Shown: in pieces, positions 1-11,248 of the stretch
How positions within the stretch are numbered: position 1 is the first letter of the stretch
How the letters are laid out: each line of letters begins with the position of its first letter
DNA from: Filosporella fistucella
Lineage: Eukaryota > Ascomycota > Leotiomycetes > Helotiales
Length of the DNA stretch: 64,000 nucleotides
Assembly: GCA_030077755.1 (NCBI GenBank)
Contig: JAQJZZ010000010.1
Location: forward strand, 2,232,001 to 2,296,000
Direction: 5' to 3'
The notes under the pieces: generated by a model
Database searches by the model: none
What the model saw: only the letters and a program-made list of their open reading frames with translations
Told to the model about the DNA's origin: nothing
Made by a program: the position numbers and the translations under genes

Positions 1-1428
1 AAGATACCTGCTCAAATTTACTCAGAATGGGCTCAAGATATCCCAAATGAGGGTGTACTAGCATTCCAGGGCTTTGGTCGAACGTCACTTATCCTCACCC
101 GCCCATCCTCCATAGCAACTGTGCTCATCAATCGACGTTCTGACTACATCAAGCCTCCATTGATTCGCAAATTTCTAGGCTTCATTCTAGGAGATGGCAT
201 GGTACTTGCAGAACACGAAAAGCACAAGGTTTTACGCAAAAACACGCAGCCTGCTTTTGCTCCCAGTCACATCAAGGATCTATACCCAATGATGTTGGAG
301 AAAGCAAGAAACATGACAGAAGGCCTTAGAGCAGGTTTGAAGAGCAAGGCTGGAGGAGAGGACAATGGCAATGATGGGGTGCCAACTGGTTCTGTAGATA
401 TGAACTACTGGGGGACCAGAGTATCACTGGACATTATCGGTCAGGCTTGTTTGGGACGGGACTTCAATTGCCTAGAGAACTCGGAGGATCAGCTTTCTCG
501 AGACTACGAGTTTCTTATGGAACCAACTATCGAGAAGATTCTGTGGTATTTTTTGAACTCGAAGCTTTCCTATCGCATGGTGCAGTTGTTCCCCTGGAAA
601 CTGAACAAGCTGATGTGGCAACGAATTACTTCGGTACGTCGCATCTGTCATGAACTAGTCAAAGAAAAGAGGAGCACAATGAGTAATACGGGAGACGATC
701 GCTTCGATATTTTGTCGTTGTTGATCAAGTCGAACAACTTCTCCGAGGAGCAATTGACAGACCAGATCCTTACGTTCTTGGTTGCTGGGTAAGTGCAGGC
801 TGTTTGGCCTAAGATGAAAGTAATTGTTGCAGTCTGATAGATACTTTTCCCTAGTCACGAAACAACTTCTTCAGCCTTTGTATGGGCTACCTTTCTCCTA
901 GCAATTAATCCACAAATTCAGACCGCCCTACGCAACGAAGTTCGAGGCGCACTCGCGGAGGCTAAGCCTTTAGGATTGGCTTCTATATTAGAAACTCTTC
1001 CCATCCTTAACGGCGTCATACACGAGACGCTTCGTCTATATCCTACGGCACCTTTGCTATTACGTGTTGCAGAAGTGGATACCAATTTGGTAGGCGTCCT
1101 AGTTCCCAAGGGAACGACTATCGTGATTCCACCTTGGACCATAAACCGGTCTTTAGAGTTTTGGGGAGACGATGCGGAAGGATTTTGCCCTCAGCATTGG
1201 ATTGACGCTAATGGAAAGCCTAATAACACCGGTGGGGGTAAGATTGGTATATTAACTTTCTTACATGGTCCAAGGAGCTGTATTGGGGAGAATTTCTCTA
1301 AGGCGGAACTCAGGTGTTTGATTTCGGCTATGGTGAATAGTCTTGAGTGGGAACTAGATATGCGAATAGAAGATGTTATACCAGCAGGCGCTGTGACGAT
1401 TAGGCCGGGGAACGGTGTTGTGCTATAG
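1..1428 (+). CDS. Cytochrome P450 (5'-truncated by window edge)
   Basis: Haem-thiolate monooxygenase; substrate unknown. The frame is open from base 1 and no credible ATG is present, so the N-terminal part lies outside the window. Exon 1 is 1-788, a 66-bp intron spans 789-854 (GTAAGT...CCCTAG) and exon 2 is 855-1428. Splicing rebuilds the I-helix oxygen-activation motif AGHETTS across the junction. Further on are the K-helix ETLR (ExxR) within HETLRLYP and an intact haem loop FLHGPRSCIG with the cysteine ligand, so the visible part looks functional. It lies 22 kb from the cluster P450 and is not obviously part of that cluster. The family is certain, the subfamily is not. Confidence 0.93.
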
Positions 1429-1436
1429 CCTAGGTT

Positions 1437-1584
1437 GCAGGGTAGGCCCACCGTGGCTGCAGGGTAGGCACACCGTGGCTATAGGGTAGGCACATGGTGC
1501 CATAGCGTACATACGCTAGAACAGTGGCTGTCACAGCCTGAAGCAGTGGTGGCCACAGGCTGGAACAGTGGCTGCCACAGGCTT
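1437..1584. repeat. Two families of degenerate 22-bp tandem repeats
   Basis: Directly 3' of the P450 stop, a 22-bp unit with core GGGTAGGCACACCGTGGCT occurs about three times (1437-1458, 1459-1480, and a diverged copy 1481-1501). A second 22-bp unit with core AACAGTGGCTGCCACAGGCT also occurs three times (1519-1540, 1541-1562, 1563-1584). Between them is the perfect inverted repeat TAGCGTA-CA-TACGCTA (1503-1518). Related GTGGCT/CACAG words continue to about 1655. The repeats may lie in the P450 3' UTR. Confidence 0.75.
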
Positions 1585-2132
1585 AGTAGCCTGAAACTAT
1601 AGCGTACGGGAGCCTATAGCCACAGGGTGTGCAGGCCTGTAGTCACAGCCTGAATTAGTATATATAGCACTGTATTTGCCCTCTATAGAATAAGGAATCA
1701 AGTCAATCGTCCACTGTACTACACCTTATATTATTACCCCACCACAACAAACGGAATGCATTTGAAATTGAAGGCGGTTGATATTTAATTATCTAGTGCC
1801 GACAAGTTCGACGATTAGTCTTTTAAATTCATTTTATCGATATTAGAACACAATGTAAATGAGATTGGTTTTGAGGGGGCATATCAAAAATCGACTATAA
1901 AAACAATTTTTTGTAATACGAGACTTTTCGGTCGGGAACGGCTAACTTTACGACATGATTTGAGAGAAAGGGTATGTACCAGTGATGGTATGAATTACTT
2001 GAGACTATTTGTAATGTTTAATAAGAGTTTATTGAAAGTATTCAATCTGCTTCCCCCCTCCCTCCTCTCATCTGTCTCCCTCGTGTTTGAGCAGAGAGTT
2101 TGATCATAAACCGGGTGGTGATGCAGCTTAAT
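1585..2132. other. Intergenic, convergent 3' ends
   Basis: Separates the P450 (+) from the AUR1-like gene (-). Apart from the tail of the 22-bp repeats up to about 1655, it is AT-rich sequence with no supported gene. Both flanking genes end into it, so it should hold two 3' UTRs. Confidence 0.5.
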
Positions 2133-3356
2133 TTATTCATTCTCACCAACTGTGATGTAGTCATATTCCCAGCGAGTTCTTTTATCCATTTGCATTCTTG
2201 GTAAAAAGTTCTTCTTTGCAATTTGAAATGAAATTCCAGCAAGGACTGCCCCTCCAACTAGATCAATAGCGTAGTGGTGTGACAAGTACATAGTAGCCCA
2301 ACCCATCCATACACCATAAATGAAGCCAACGTACCGTAATCTCGGGAAGCAGTGACATATAAAGAGAGCTTCTAAGACTGCGTTTCCAGAATGTAACGAT
2401 GGAAATGCACCAAAGACAAGAGGTGAGGAAGTAAAAGTCGTGGTATACATATCGAAGCCAAGCAATTGATCTACACGAGCTAATCCAGCAGGAGAGCCCG
2501 GTATCGAGTAGTCTGCAAACACAAGGCCATAGAGGTTTTCATACCAAGGCGGCGAGCAAGGAAATAGAAGCTGTATCGTAACACCTAATATATTGAAGTA
2601 CCCAAATGTTCGAGCAAAGACTGGCAGTGTCCGTGGTGGTGCAAAAATAAATAATAACAGTGCCCATAGGAATGGACCGCTGTAGTGCAGAAGTCCGTAT
2701 GGTATGCAGGCAAGTATATCCAATGCATTATGTGGATTTGCCGAGAGACTTTTGCTAACATTGGCTCCAAACAACATATTTTCGAGTGAGGGTAAAACCG
2801 CCACCCAAATACGGGGACGATATTCGACTGGGATGAATCTAATGATAAGTTAGTTATTACTTTCCTCGCATCCTCGACTACAAACAGAGCATCTTTTATG
2901 CAAGAAATCTTCTTAGTTGAATGAGGATAAAGGAACGTACCGAGCATTGAAAAAGAACAGTAGCCAGGTAAGTGTAGGGAGCAAGGGCAAAAAGAACTGT
3001 CTCGTAATTGGCATTAACAATGCCAGCGCAAGTAACAACGAGACGCATATTTTGTTAAAAATCCCCGGAGCCTGGCTGATTGAGAATGAGAATATAATAA
3101 GTATTATAAGAATTATGTATTGTCCATGGTAGCATGACCATCGAAATGACCGCATACCCCGCAAAGTATCTAGAGCATTGAAGGAAGTTTTGAGGAAGGT
3201 GATCGATGATGCTGGGGACTGAGCAGACCTGAGCCGCGACTGTGTAAGACGAATATATCGGCGAGAGATGGGAATAGATGTTAAAGACCACGAGAGTATA
3301 GTCCTAGCCTTCCTCAAGAATCTGAAGCCCGAAGTCCAGACTTGGCGCTCTGCCAT
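2133..3356 (-). CDS. AUR1: AUR1-like inositolphosphorylceramide synthase (PAP2 family)
   Basis: Golgi membrane enzyme that moves phosphoinositol from phosphatidylinositol to (phyto)ceramide, an essential step in fungal sphingolipid synthesis and the target of aureobasidin A. Exon 1 is 2941-3356, the intron 2839-2940, exon 2 2133-2838; the product is 373 aa. Family signatures are present: VLPSLENMLFGAN, FPCSPPWYENLYGL, the PAP2-type GAFPSLHSGNA and HHYAIDLVGG (catalytic His and Asp), with several hydrophobic spans (for example around ITRQFFLPLLPTLTWLLFFF). A usually well-conserved WLWWATMYLTHHY stretch reads WMGWATMYLSHHY here, and WLPYG reads CIPYG, so this may be a diverged paralogue rather than the housekeeping copy. 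The ATG at 3356 is the first in frame. Confidence 0.85.
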
Positions 3357-4130
3357 CGCAAAGAAGGGCTAAATCGAGTGGTTGTGAAAGAAATCTGCGG
3401 TGTGTAGGCGGGCAAATGTGAGGTCTCCGAACGACTTTTGGTAGAATTGAGGCCTAGACGGGGACGAGACTCGAAGGAGCGTTGTGAAGGATACACAAGA
3501 ATAAAAATAAGTAAGCAGCTAAAAGGTTGAGGGTGGAAATGTTGATTTCGAAAGTGGCCGGTACCAAGCTTTCAGTTGTCGATGCATAGTCCGGGGGCGG
3601 ATGTTCTCTGCGGTCGGCATCAGACGGATTAGGAAATATCCGATGTGAGGTTTCTGTCGCCCACAACTTCTACGGGTATTTTTCGCTGACGGGACCCCGC
3701 CGAGCTAAGAATAAGTCCGCTTCTCTGCAAACCAGAAAAAAATGTGAAAGATGCTGGTTAAAGATATTGACTCAAGTTGGATCTACAGGAATGCGTTGGC
3801 ATGTGTTCAAATCAGGAGATAGAACCAAGGTTGATACCTCGGAATATAATGCTTGAAAAGGAAAGTAGAAAGGAAATGGAGAGACAAAGAAGCGAAAGCA
3901 TGACAATCAAGCACTTGGTGAACATTTGATTAAGTTGCCAAAAAGTAGGGAGGGGAGGAAGAAAATACATGAGACTATTCTCCATCATAACATTGCTCTC
4001 TACGCACTTCACTATAGAAGAAGGGGAAGAATGAAACCACTCCTGCTTTATACGATCGCCAGGTTGAATTATAGGAATTTTGAATAGATTCTGACACAAA
4101 TTCGGATATGCCAGCGTCCAAAAGTTCATA
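3357..4130. other. Upstream region of the AUR1-like gene
   Basis: About 770 bp 5' of the AUR1-like start. Open frames here have no recognisable family and overlap one another. It probably holds the promoter and 5' UTR. The far end merges into the C-terminal end of the kinase remnant. Confidence 0.4.
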
Positions 4131-4880
4131 TCAGTCAACAGACCCGGGATTAGATGTGTGAGAAGCCGATGTCGTCTCTGAAAGGAAGGCGACGGCATCG
4201 CAATCAGAAGGCCAGCGACGTAGGTTATCTACGCGAATCGCTCCATCGTCCTTGATATATTTCTGTATAACTCCATCGTGATTGGACCAAGGGCTTTCAC
4301 GTCTCGAGGCTCACTCGTCCCGTCGACGGTTTCACAAGATTGTTGGTTGGCTGGTTTTTCAGCAGCGAGGCTCGCTCCCAGATCGTGCCTACTAACCAAT
4401 TTTAACGCTGCCCTAGGTATTGAGGAGGATATTCGAGCAGTTGAGAGACCCATGCTCAAATCTCTCACGTTCGAGATATACCAAAGCGCAAATGAACTCG
4501 AGTGCCCTATCTTAGTGAGTATAGTGCGGTAAGGCGACAATCTCACTTGTTTCAGGATAGCTGCAAGCTGCCACTCCGTGGGATATATAGCACCTTGAAC
4601 GATTTTCTCCAGAGAGATCGGTGAATATTCAAGGATAATTTAGAGGGATACATCGGTAGTGAAGGCTTGAAGCACCGATATTATATTATCGTGCTTAATA
4701 CGCTGGTGCCTTTCAAGTGCCTTCTCAGCCGCGGGGGAGAGAATCACTTTGATGGTGAGAAGCCCAGGAAGCGGCGCTTTTCATTCTGCCACCGTGACGT
4801 GACCTTCCCAGTCAAGCTAGATGACCTCTCTATACCAATCCCATAGCGATCCCATTCTGAGTATAGAATCTCGTACGGCG
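4131..4880 (-). pseudogene. Degraded protein-kinase-like gene
   Basis: Minus-strand reading recovers successive pieces of one kinase-like protein in changing frames. Around 4700 is ALERHQRIKHDNIISVLQAF. After an in-frame TAA comes IILEYSPISLEKIVQG, a hinge/lobe-C-like stretch. Around 4300 is PRDVKALGPITMEL, equivalent to subdomain IX D-x-x-x-LG. After a frame change comes VDNLRRWPSDCDAVAFLSET. At least two in-frame stops and two frameshifts interrupt it, and no clean HRD or DFG triplet survives. It resembles the fungal family of short, often inactive kinase-like proteins. Decay is probably old and may include RIP-type C-to-T changes. Limits are approximate. Confidence 0.65.
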
Positions 4881-6165
4881 CTTCTTTAATATGCCTCGAC
4901 CGATTGCATCTCCTTATTCGCCGGAGGTTCCGTGTGCGGCGCCGATTTTTGCTCGGCTTTATCGCAAGCCTCTCTAGAGATAGCTTATAATCAGCGAGGC
5001 TAGGCTGCTAAAGCTGCTCACCAGGAACCTGAGTTAGACGAGACGATATTTGAGTTTGTGCCTTGAGCAAATCTAATTTCGTATGGGGTCGTCGCTGTGA
5101 GTTTATGTCAAATCGAGATAGTGACTTATTATGTTGGAGAGGAGCTGGAACATCGAAGAGAAATGAACGAGAGACACGGGAAAGAGGGTTGAGGTGTGGT
5201 CCATCTGTTCGACTATGAGGGAAGGGGCCGAGGGTGGGCGAGGATGATCGTTTTGCAGTGTGCTTCTCTAGGAGGCAGTAGATTTTGGATACTCCTAGGA
5301 CTCGGAGCTACGACTGACGCCACCTCCCACTTGCCTCCTCCCCCCTCAAAAACCAAATTCCCAACGTCCCTGGCTTGGGGTGTCTTTCTATCTCGAGTAT
5401 TACACTAATAATTCCATCTTCGTCCTTATTCGGAATACCCGAAGGCGAAAGACTCCAGTCTGCCCACTACTGGCAAGAAACCGTACTCATCCACTTGCTA
5501 TCCATAAATTCGGATGAGTTTGATTGCGAAGGAAGGATTAGGATTACGCCGCCTTGGTCAAATACTATATTCCATTCTCCGGTTACTATTACTCTACAGC
5601 GTTTGAATTGGGAGATAGGGATCCGTTTGTATATGAGTGGAGCGTTGAATATAGAGACACGCTCTGCGATTGAGTTACTTGGTTTTCGTCAGAGGTCTGT
5701 GGGATGAGGGAGTAGAAGAGAAAATCTAAACTTTGCGGCTATGGATGGAGGGATAGGAGTTATATTTGGAGAACCCCAATACGAAGTAGGTAATTCAGGT
5801 AAGCGAAAATAAGGGTTAGCGACACAACGACCCCTAATAGCATAGGTCTCAGCGAGCGGAATAGATTCAAGCTCCGGCAGGTCAAATTCCCCTAGTTTCT
5901 ATTAGATATCGATTGATTCTAGGACTTCAAGCTTAGCTTATTCAATAAAAACATAAGGTAACGGATTCTAGAGATTATAATCCGAATGGTAACTACTAAT
6001 CGCAGGTTTTCTCACTTGTAATCTTAGTTACTTGTCTTAAGCCTACTTAATATTTATTTCGGCGCTTAATTATACGGCTATATTGAAACTCCACTTAATT
6101 ATACTTACCTACTTAGATATGCTTGCCGAGTTAGCTAATACTATAAGCCACAAAGTTCTATAACC
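4881..6165. other. Gene-poor region
   Basis: About 1.3 kb between the kinase remnant and the 3' end of the HET gene. A 110-codon open frame on the plus strand (5375-5707) has no recognisable motif. From about 5850 to 6150 the sequence is AT-rich and full of short TTA/TAA words. No feature is supported. Confidence 0.4.
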
Positions 6166-8760
6166 CTACTCTATCTCAATCCTCTGTAACTCACTCCCAA
6201 GCTTTATAGCCTCCCCCTGCATCAACCCGTCAACATAACACTCACTAACCAATTGAAACCTTGAAGTGCATCCGCTCATCCGATTTGGACGTAGGACGAA
6301 GGGTGTTCGCCCTTGATACAATACGAAAACCTGATCGTTTTCTTGTACCGAAATATCCTTCCCACCCAATCCTAGCTGCCCCCTCTCCGTCACAAAAAGA
6401 CTATTGCCTTTCGACATAATCCCCATGTGAGTCAACATCTGGACAACTTGTTTTATAAATTCAGGGGCATTGATTATAGCAGCATTATCACCTTCCCATC
6501 CTCCTCTCTCAGCCCGCCGCTCAACCATCTTCCTCACTTCCTTTGCTAGAACAGAGAACGAGGCCGGCTCCTTAAATTGCTCAAGTGCAACATCAAAGAT
6601 AACATCCAGCTTGCACCAGAACGCTTCCATCTCAGCCGCCCAGTCCTGTGGTCCCAGCATATCAGCACAAAGCGTCCTTAGTACCGAAGCTCGACGATCT
6701 TGGATTTCTGAAGTCGTCCGATTCTGGGACGGAACGCCGTGCACAGGCCAGCCCCTTACAAATTTCCAGGAGTTCATACCCTCGGCGAGATCCACAACTT
6801 CAGCAACTCTACCCAAAGCTATCCCAGAGACAGTCAGGACGTACCCTGTGATAGAAGGCTTAGTGCCTACGACGCCCTTGGTCGCGTTATACCGCGTCGC
6901 AGAAACTAGACGCGATGGCGGATCTTCCTTAGATTCATGACCTTGGACCTCCGCAATTACTTCCATTTGCAGCCATGTGACCAAATTGGGAGACATTTTA
7001 CTAACATTAGCTTCCCCAGGATAGCTTGTCCAATCAACTGCCCAGGAAGGAAAGTTTAGGAGCTCGGATTGATCTATCTCCAGATCACCTGGAATTTTAG
7101 GCTTAGACTTGAGTTTGCTCCTTCCCCGCGCGAAGCGTAGGGGTGCCAGAGGCTCATATGCCTCCTTGTTGCCCTTACAGTTTAAAATATGATCCTCGGA
7201 TACGTGGAAGTAGAGTTTACTGATGCTGAGTCTGTAGTCAATCTTGAGGTTGTCAGGAATTTTCAAGCCTAGGAAGGTCATGAATGAGACAATGGCGAAC
7301 ACCTTGTCACGGGGCTCAGAAGATTGAGCTTGTCTGAAAGTAGCGACAACCTCAAATACAGTAGTTTGCTTCGCCATTCGCACCATCCCCCGAGCTAACC
7401 GTCTCGAAATTGACCGAAAGATAGTAGAAATACTTGGCGACAGGATAGATCCAGGGACTCGAGGACGGAATACTGCGGCAGCGTTTCTAATCATAATATG
7501 CCTGTGGAGTCCAAGCATGAATCCTTTACAACTGAGTGAGAATAGTGAGCTCCAGTACTTGAAGTCGTCTTCGTTGCCATAATCAGTGACTTCTGTTGCT
7601 CTCGTATCAGAAAAGCACTCTTGGGGCACGGCAGCAGTGCCAATGCAAAATGTAATTTGCGGGGAAACACCATACTCTTGTAAGGTCCATAGGCGCGTCG
7701 TCCAGGGACTCTCTCCGATATGTCTGCATAGTAGCCACATACGCTCCGCGTAAATCCTCTTGAATTCCTCCGTTGGCCGTGGGAATTTGTAACAAGAAAG
7801 AACATGGCTTGCCTCAGGCGACCAGAAAGGAGGCAACCCATAAGAGCTAAAGTCTAGATCTCTCCTGGCATCTTTGAGCATGTAGAGAAAGCAAGCGAGA
7901 TGGAAACAATAATCCAGGGTGGTTGCGTCCTTCTCGAAATCAGCAGCATACTCTTGTAGCAGATGCCTGTTTTCAGCGCTGTTTCGAGACAAGAAACGGA
8001 CCGGGACTGCTTGGCCTGTGTAATAGTCCCCCAACCAGACAAGGACTTCATGACAACGCGCATATATGGTTACTATCATCTGAACCTGGGCCGTCTTCTC
8101 GGATTCATCCGTCTAGTTGATACAGATGGCATCGATCCATAACACCATATCCGTTTCTCCGGGCCTACGGCGAAGCCGACGGAGAATAGTGAAGAGGTTC
8201 TTGTACACCGAAAAAGGCAGGCCATTGATGAAAATATTAGCGAGCGTTCTGTCGTTTCCCCAAGTATATGAGAGAGCTTTGAAAACTAGCTTGCTTTCTA
8301 GATTAACTCGTGACAAGGTGCAGCGCACAGGCGTGTCCCATTCCCCAGGGTGAAGAGTGAGCAAACGAATCTCACGGTTCTCAGAGGTAACTGGGACCTT
8401 CATATACGAGAATGTCAAATCCACGGTTTTGTCAGGAGGGTTTAAGGGTTCGTTAACATCGCTTATGTCTAGCGTGTCGGGAGGGTGACCGTCTTTACCA
8501 AGCACATTCTCGTTCTCTCTCCCGGCTATCGCTAGCCTATTCTCCTTTTCTGCCGCATATTTCCCTAGATCTTGTGCTTGTGGTGCCAAAATCAAGCTGT
8601 TTGCGCTCGTCAGCCTGTGGGGATCGTCGTCATCAAGCTCTTCCGCATTCTGCCGTATCTCCAGGATCTGTGTTCCTACCCCCGAGTCATCCATAGATGA
8701 TATCCCACCTCCTAGACTCGACTTATTCGAATCCACACTTTCGGACGTGGTTGGCGCCAT
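6166..8760 (-). pseudogene. HET-domain gene with one premature TAG
   Basis: Heterokaryon-incompatibility (HET) proteins trigger self/non-self cell death in Pezizomycotina. One continuous 865-codon frame runs from ATG 8760 to the stop at 6166 and is broken only by TAG at 8113-8115 (codon 216). The N-terminal piece has a Ser/Asp-rich leader, then FKALSYTWGND and VLWIDAICIN. Immediately after the TAG the family pattern resumes with TDESEKTAQVQMI and VLVWLG. The conserved motif normally reads WIDAICINQ, so CAG to TAG is the simplest explanation. The C-terminal part keeps family-typical sequence (VTERGQLGLGG, YVDGLMQGEA). It could still make a 215-aa truncated HET fragment or rely on readthrough; I call it a recent pseudogene. 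An upstream in-frame TTG at 8775 is not a likely start. Confidence 0.88.
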
Positions 8761-9682
8761 GTATGAGGTTGTCAATTTGTCGTTGCCTTAGCAATATCAA
8801 CATTGTGCGCAGAGACTGACACCGCAGCTGTGACTACAGAGCCATAGATAGTCTGTTGCACTTTTATAAGCTATACTAGGCACGGGAGGAGAGTATGGAA
8901 AGGTAATGGTAGGTGTGCAAGGATCAATGAACCAGATGAGATAGGAGAAATGTGTAATTGTAGTCTGGCTGTCATCACGTGTTATGTCTCAGCCTCACAG
9001 CCCTTTCAACCATCTCCTTTCCTAGATTAGTTCACTACTTCTGCCAGCCCACTGCATGTATCTTTGAAGTCAAATATATTATTGCTTGGCAAATTGAATT
9101 GCATCCAAATAATGCTCAATTACACTACACATATAAAACCAGAATTCCGATCAATCTGATTCCATCACCATAACCCATACGGAGCAAGCACCCTCATGGA
9201 CAACTGGTATCATTCTCTGTAGCTTTCCACGTATGGACCCAAAAACGACAATCCTTGTTGAAATAGTCTTATTTATACTCAACCCTAACCATCGCGACCC
9301 CTCTTTTCTCATCTCGACGATACATTGAGCAACCTAACTCTCCAGCTTTAACTTTCATGTTCAGCATATGATTAAGTTCTCTATAGTGATCTTTCCGGTT
9401 AGTAGCTCTGCCTTCAGGTAGTTCATGAAATATTGAAGGGCCGAAACTGTACTTGATTATGCAGAGCTTTTTGACGTCTAGGGGACTGATCAGTGCTCTG
9501 TTAGATTAGAGACAGGAGGTGAACACTTACCGCCCGAGAGTCGGAATGGTGGTTCTTTGAGCCCGGATACCCAGATTGTGCCATGCATACCTCACATCTT
9601 AGGATTTACTTACACTCTCTTTTTGGTGCATGGCATCAGCGCCTTCCCGACTACGATGTCGTTAACGTATAATTAACACTTA
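8761..9682. other. HET upstream region
   Basis: Should hold the HET promoter and 5' UTR. The plus-strand open frame at 8979-9173 has no recognisable motif. Minus-strand GTAAGT sites near 9525 and 9683 look like splice donors but do not join into a frame I can support. Confidence 0.35.
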
Positions 9683-10136
9683 CCCGTCTCAAATACCACA
9701 ATAATTGATTCTGAGCACGTATACCGCCCAGAACAGGGCATTTATACCTATCCTTCCACTCGTGTAGGTTCTCCTTGAAAACCGCATTATAAAGTATCCC
9801 GTAGCTCAAATTTGATATCACTTTCGTTCCTGTCTCTGTCCCGACGGATGCGCTGAGGCCCTCAGAGGAATCTGGCCACTTTAATGCCGCTACATCATAT
9901 AGTCTTAAGCGCAGTCATGCCCAAATCCACATGGGTAGGTGAGTTGATGTTACCACCAAATCTGAGTAGAGGTTCACAACATCAACATTACCTTGCGGAT
10001 CTGCCATCTGAAATGGAGTCATTCTTACCCATGATCCGTGAACAGGATATCTGCTGCTAATTGCGTTCGGCCAAGCTCCAGAATTCAAAATTATTTCAAG
10101 GATTTCAATGATGCCTTCATCCGCGGCAAGCATTTT
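9683..10136 (-). pseudogene. Ankyrin-repeat gene remnant
   Basis: The minus strand from 10136 reads ADEGIIEILEIILNSGAWPN, then MTPFQMADPQGNVDVVNLY, two recognisable ankyrin-repeat units. At about 9960 the repeat continues in another frame (GGNINSPTHVDLGMTALKT) and then meets a stop, while the original frame stops at 9915. A further open stretch of about 65 codons in the original frame runs to a GTAAGT near 9683, so an exon may once have ended there. No start or C-terminus is visible. Frameshift plus stops argue for a dead fragment. Such proteins are often neighbours of HET genes, which fits the location. Confidence 0.55.
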
Positions 10137-10358
10137 CCTTTAATATACCTTTTTATAAGATGAAAACCCTTCCTCACTATACTAGTCCAAAGATTGAGAG
10201 AGAACGAATGTGTGTGCCATCTCCACAATTACCTGTACTAGATGTTTGAAATGAACCACGCAATATCGAAATAGCAATAAGGAGCTCAAGTATGCGGAGA
10301 AGAATACTAGGTGACAGAAGTGCTAGTCTACATGCGATAATACAGCGGTTACTACGTA

Positions 10359-10498
10359 CAGGGTGGAATAAATGTTAAAAGGTAAGCCCCAATACCAGGA
10401 CGAGTTCTTCGAATCGAGACATTTGATTCGTGAGTCTGCCCCAAAAGTACCGTGATAAATGTGGCAATTACGCGACATTTAACATTTATTTCGTCCTG
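10359..10498. mobile_element. 140-bp MITE-like element with 23-bp TIRs and TA target duplication
   Basis: The left end (10357-10379) and the reverse complement of the right end (10478-10500) match at 20 of 23 positions; the three mismatches are all transitions. Both ends read TACAGG, then three variable bases, then AATAAATGTTAAA. The outermost TA on each side (10357-10358 and 10499-10500) fits the TA duplication of Tc1/mariner/pogo-type elements. The 94-bp interior has no coding capacity. It is therefore a non-autonomous element needing a transposase from elsewhere. Confidence 0.75.
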
Positions 10499-10500
10499 TA

Positions 10501-11248
10501 GGAAGTAAGTGTTACCCCTAGTCAGTGACAAGGGATTGAAAGCTTTCCTTGTTGGGGAATTTTGCTAGGAGGGCCTTGACCACCGCCTACCTACGGTCCG
10601 TAGGTTCCGGTTTGTTTACTGCCATAAGAAGGAAAGTATGGCGAGTATTATTTCTCATGTCATTGACTAGAGGTACGTACCACTTCACGCTGTACCATCG
10701 TAGAACCTTCGTTCTCGTGAATCCTTGGATTCCAGAGTTCCAGAGTTTAATTACGTGATCTGCGCATAGTCGCATATTGAGTCGTATAAATCCTCCCCCC
10801 TATAGACAGCTTCCTTGTAATACTTGCACTCCCGTTCTGTGGTGTTTAAAAATAACAAGCAGTAAGTTGATTTGACTTTTTTTCAGTCAGTTTTTGCTGC
10901 AGATGCAGCTGCAGAGCCTAACTTGCTGCTGCACTCGCATCACACCGCAGCGGCTCGAGAATAAGCGCCCACGCCGTCTCCACAATCCAATCAATTATCG
11001 CTGCTGTTGGATCATGGCGTGAAACGCACAATGAAGGGCCTCAAAACACCAACAGTCGGGAACATCCCCAAGAAGTACCTTCGTCCGAACCGTCTTGGCT
11101 CTTCTCTGTTTATACTTGAAATGCAGTTGCTTCCCTGAATAAGCTCGCGGCCTTCATTTCTGCTCTTCTCTGTTACTCACCAGTCAACCTTCTGCTCCCT
11201 TCATCAGCCATCCATCATCAGAGAGTCAACTCAGAACATCTCTAGAAA
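10501..11248. other. Upstream region of the dynamin-like gene
   Basis: Probably the promoter and 5' UTR of the GTPase gene. A plus/minus overlapping pair of small open frames at 10549-10775 has no recognisable family. GCTGCAGATGCAGCTGC (around 10898) is a local near-palindrome. A pyrimidine-rich stretch (CTTCTCTGTTACTCACC...) precedes the start at 11249. Confidence 0.4.

Noticed and set aside
4229..4546. Overlapping open frames on both strands that look like small genes
   Set aside because: The minus frame is one piece of the broken kinase-like gene; the plus frame is its complement and has no family features.
5375..5707. 110-codon plus frame
   Set aside because: No recognisable domain; sits in a decayed region.
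8117..8353. Plus-strand frames opposite the HET gene
   Set aside because: Antisense shadows of a clear coding frame.
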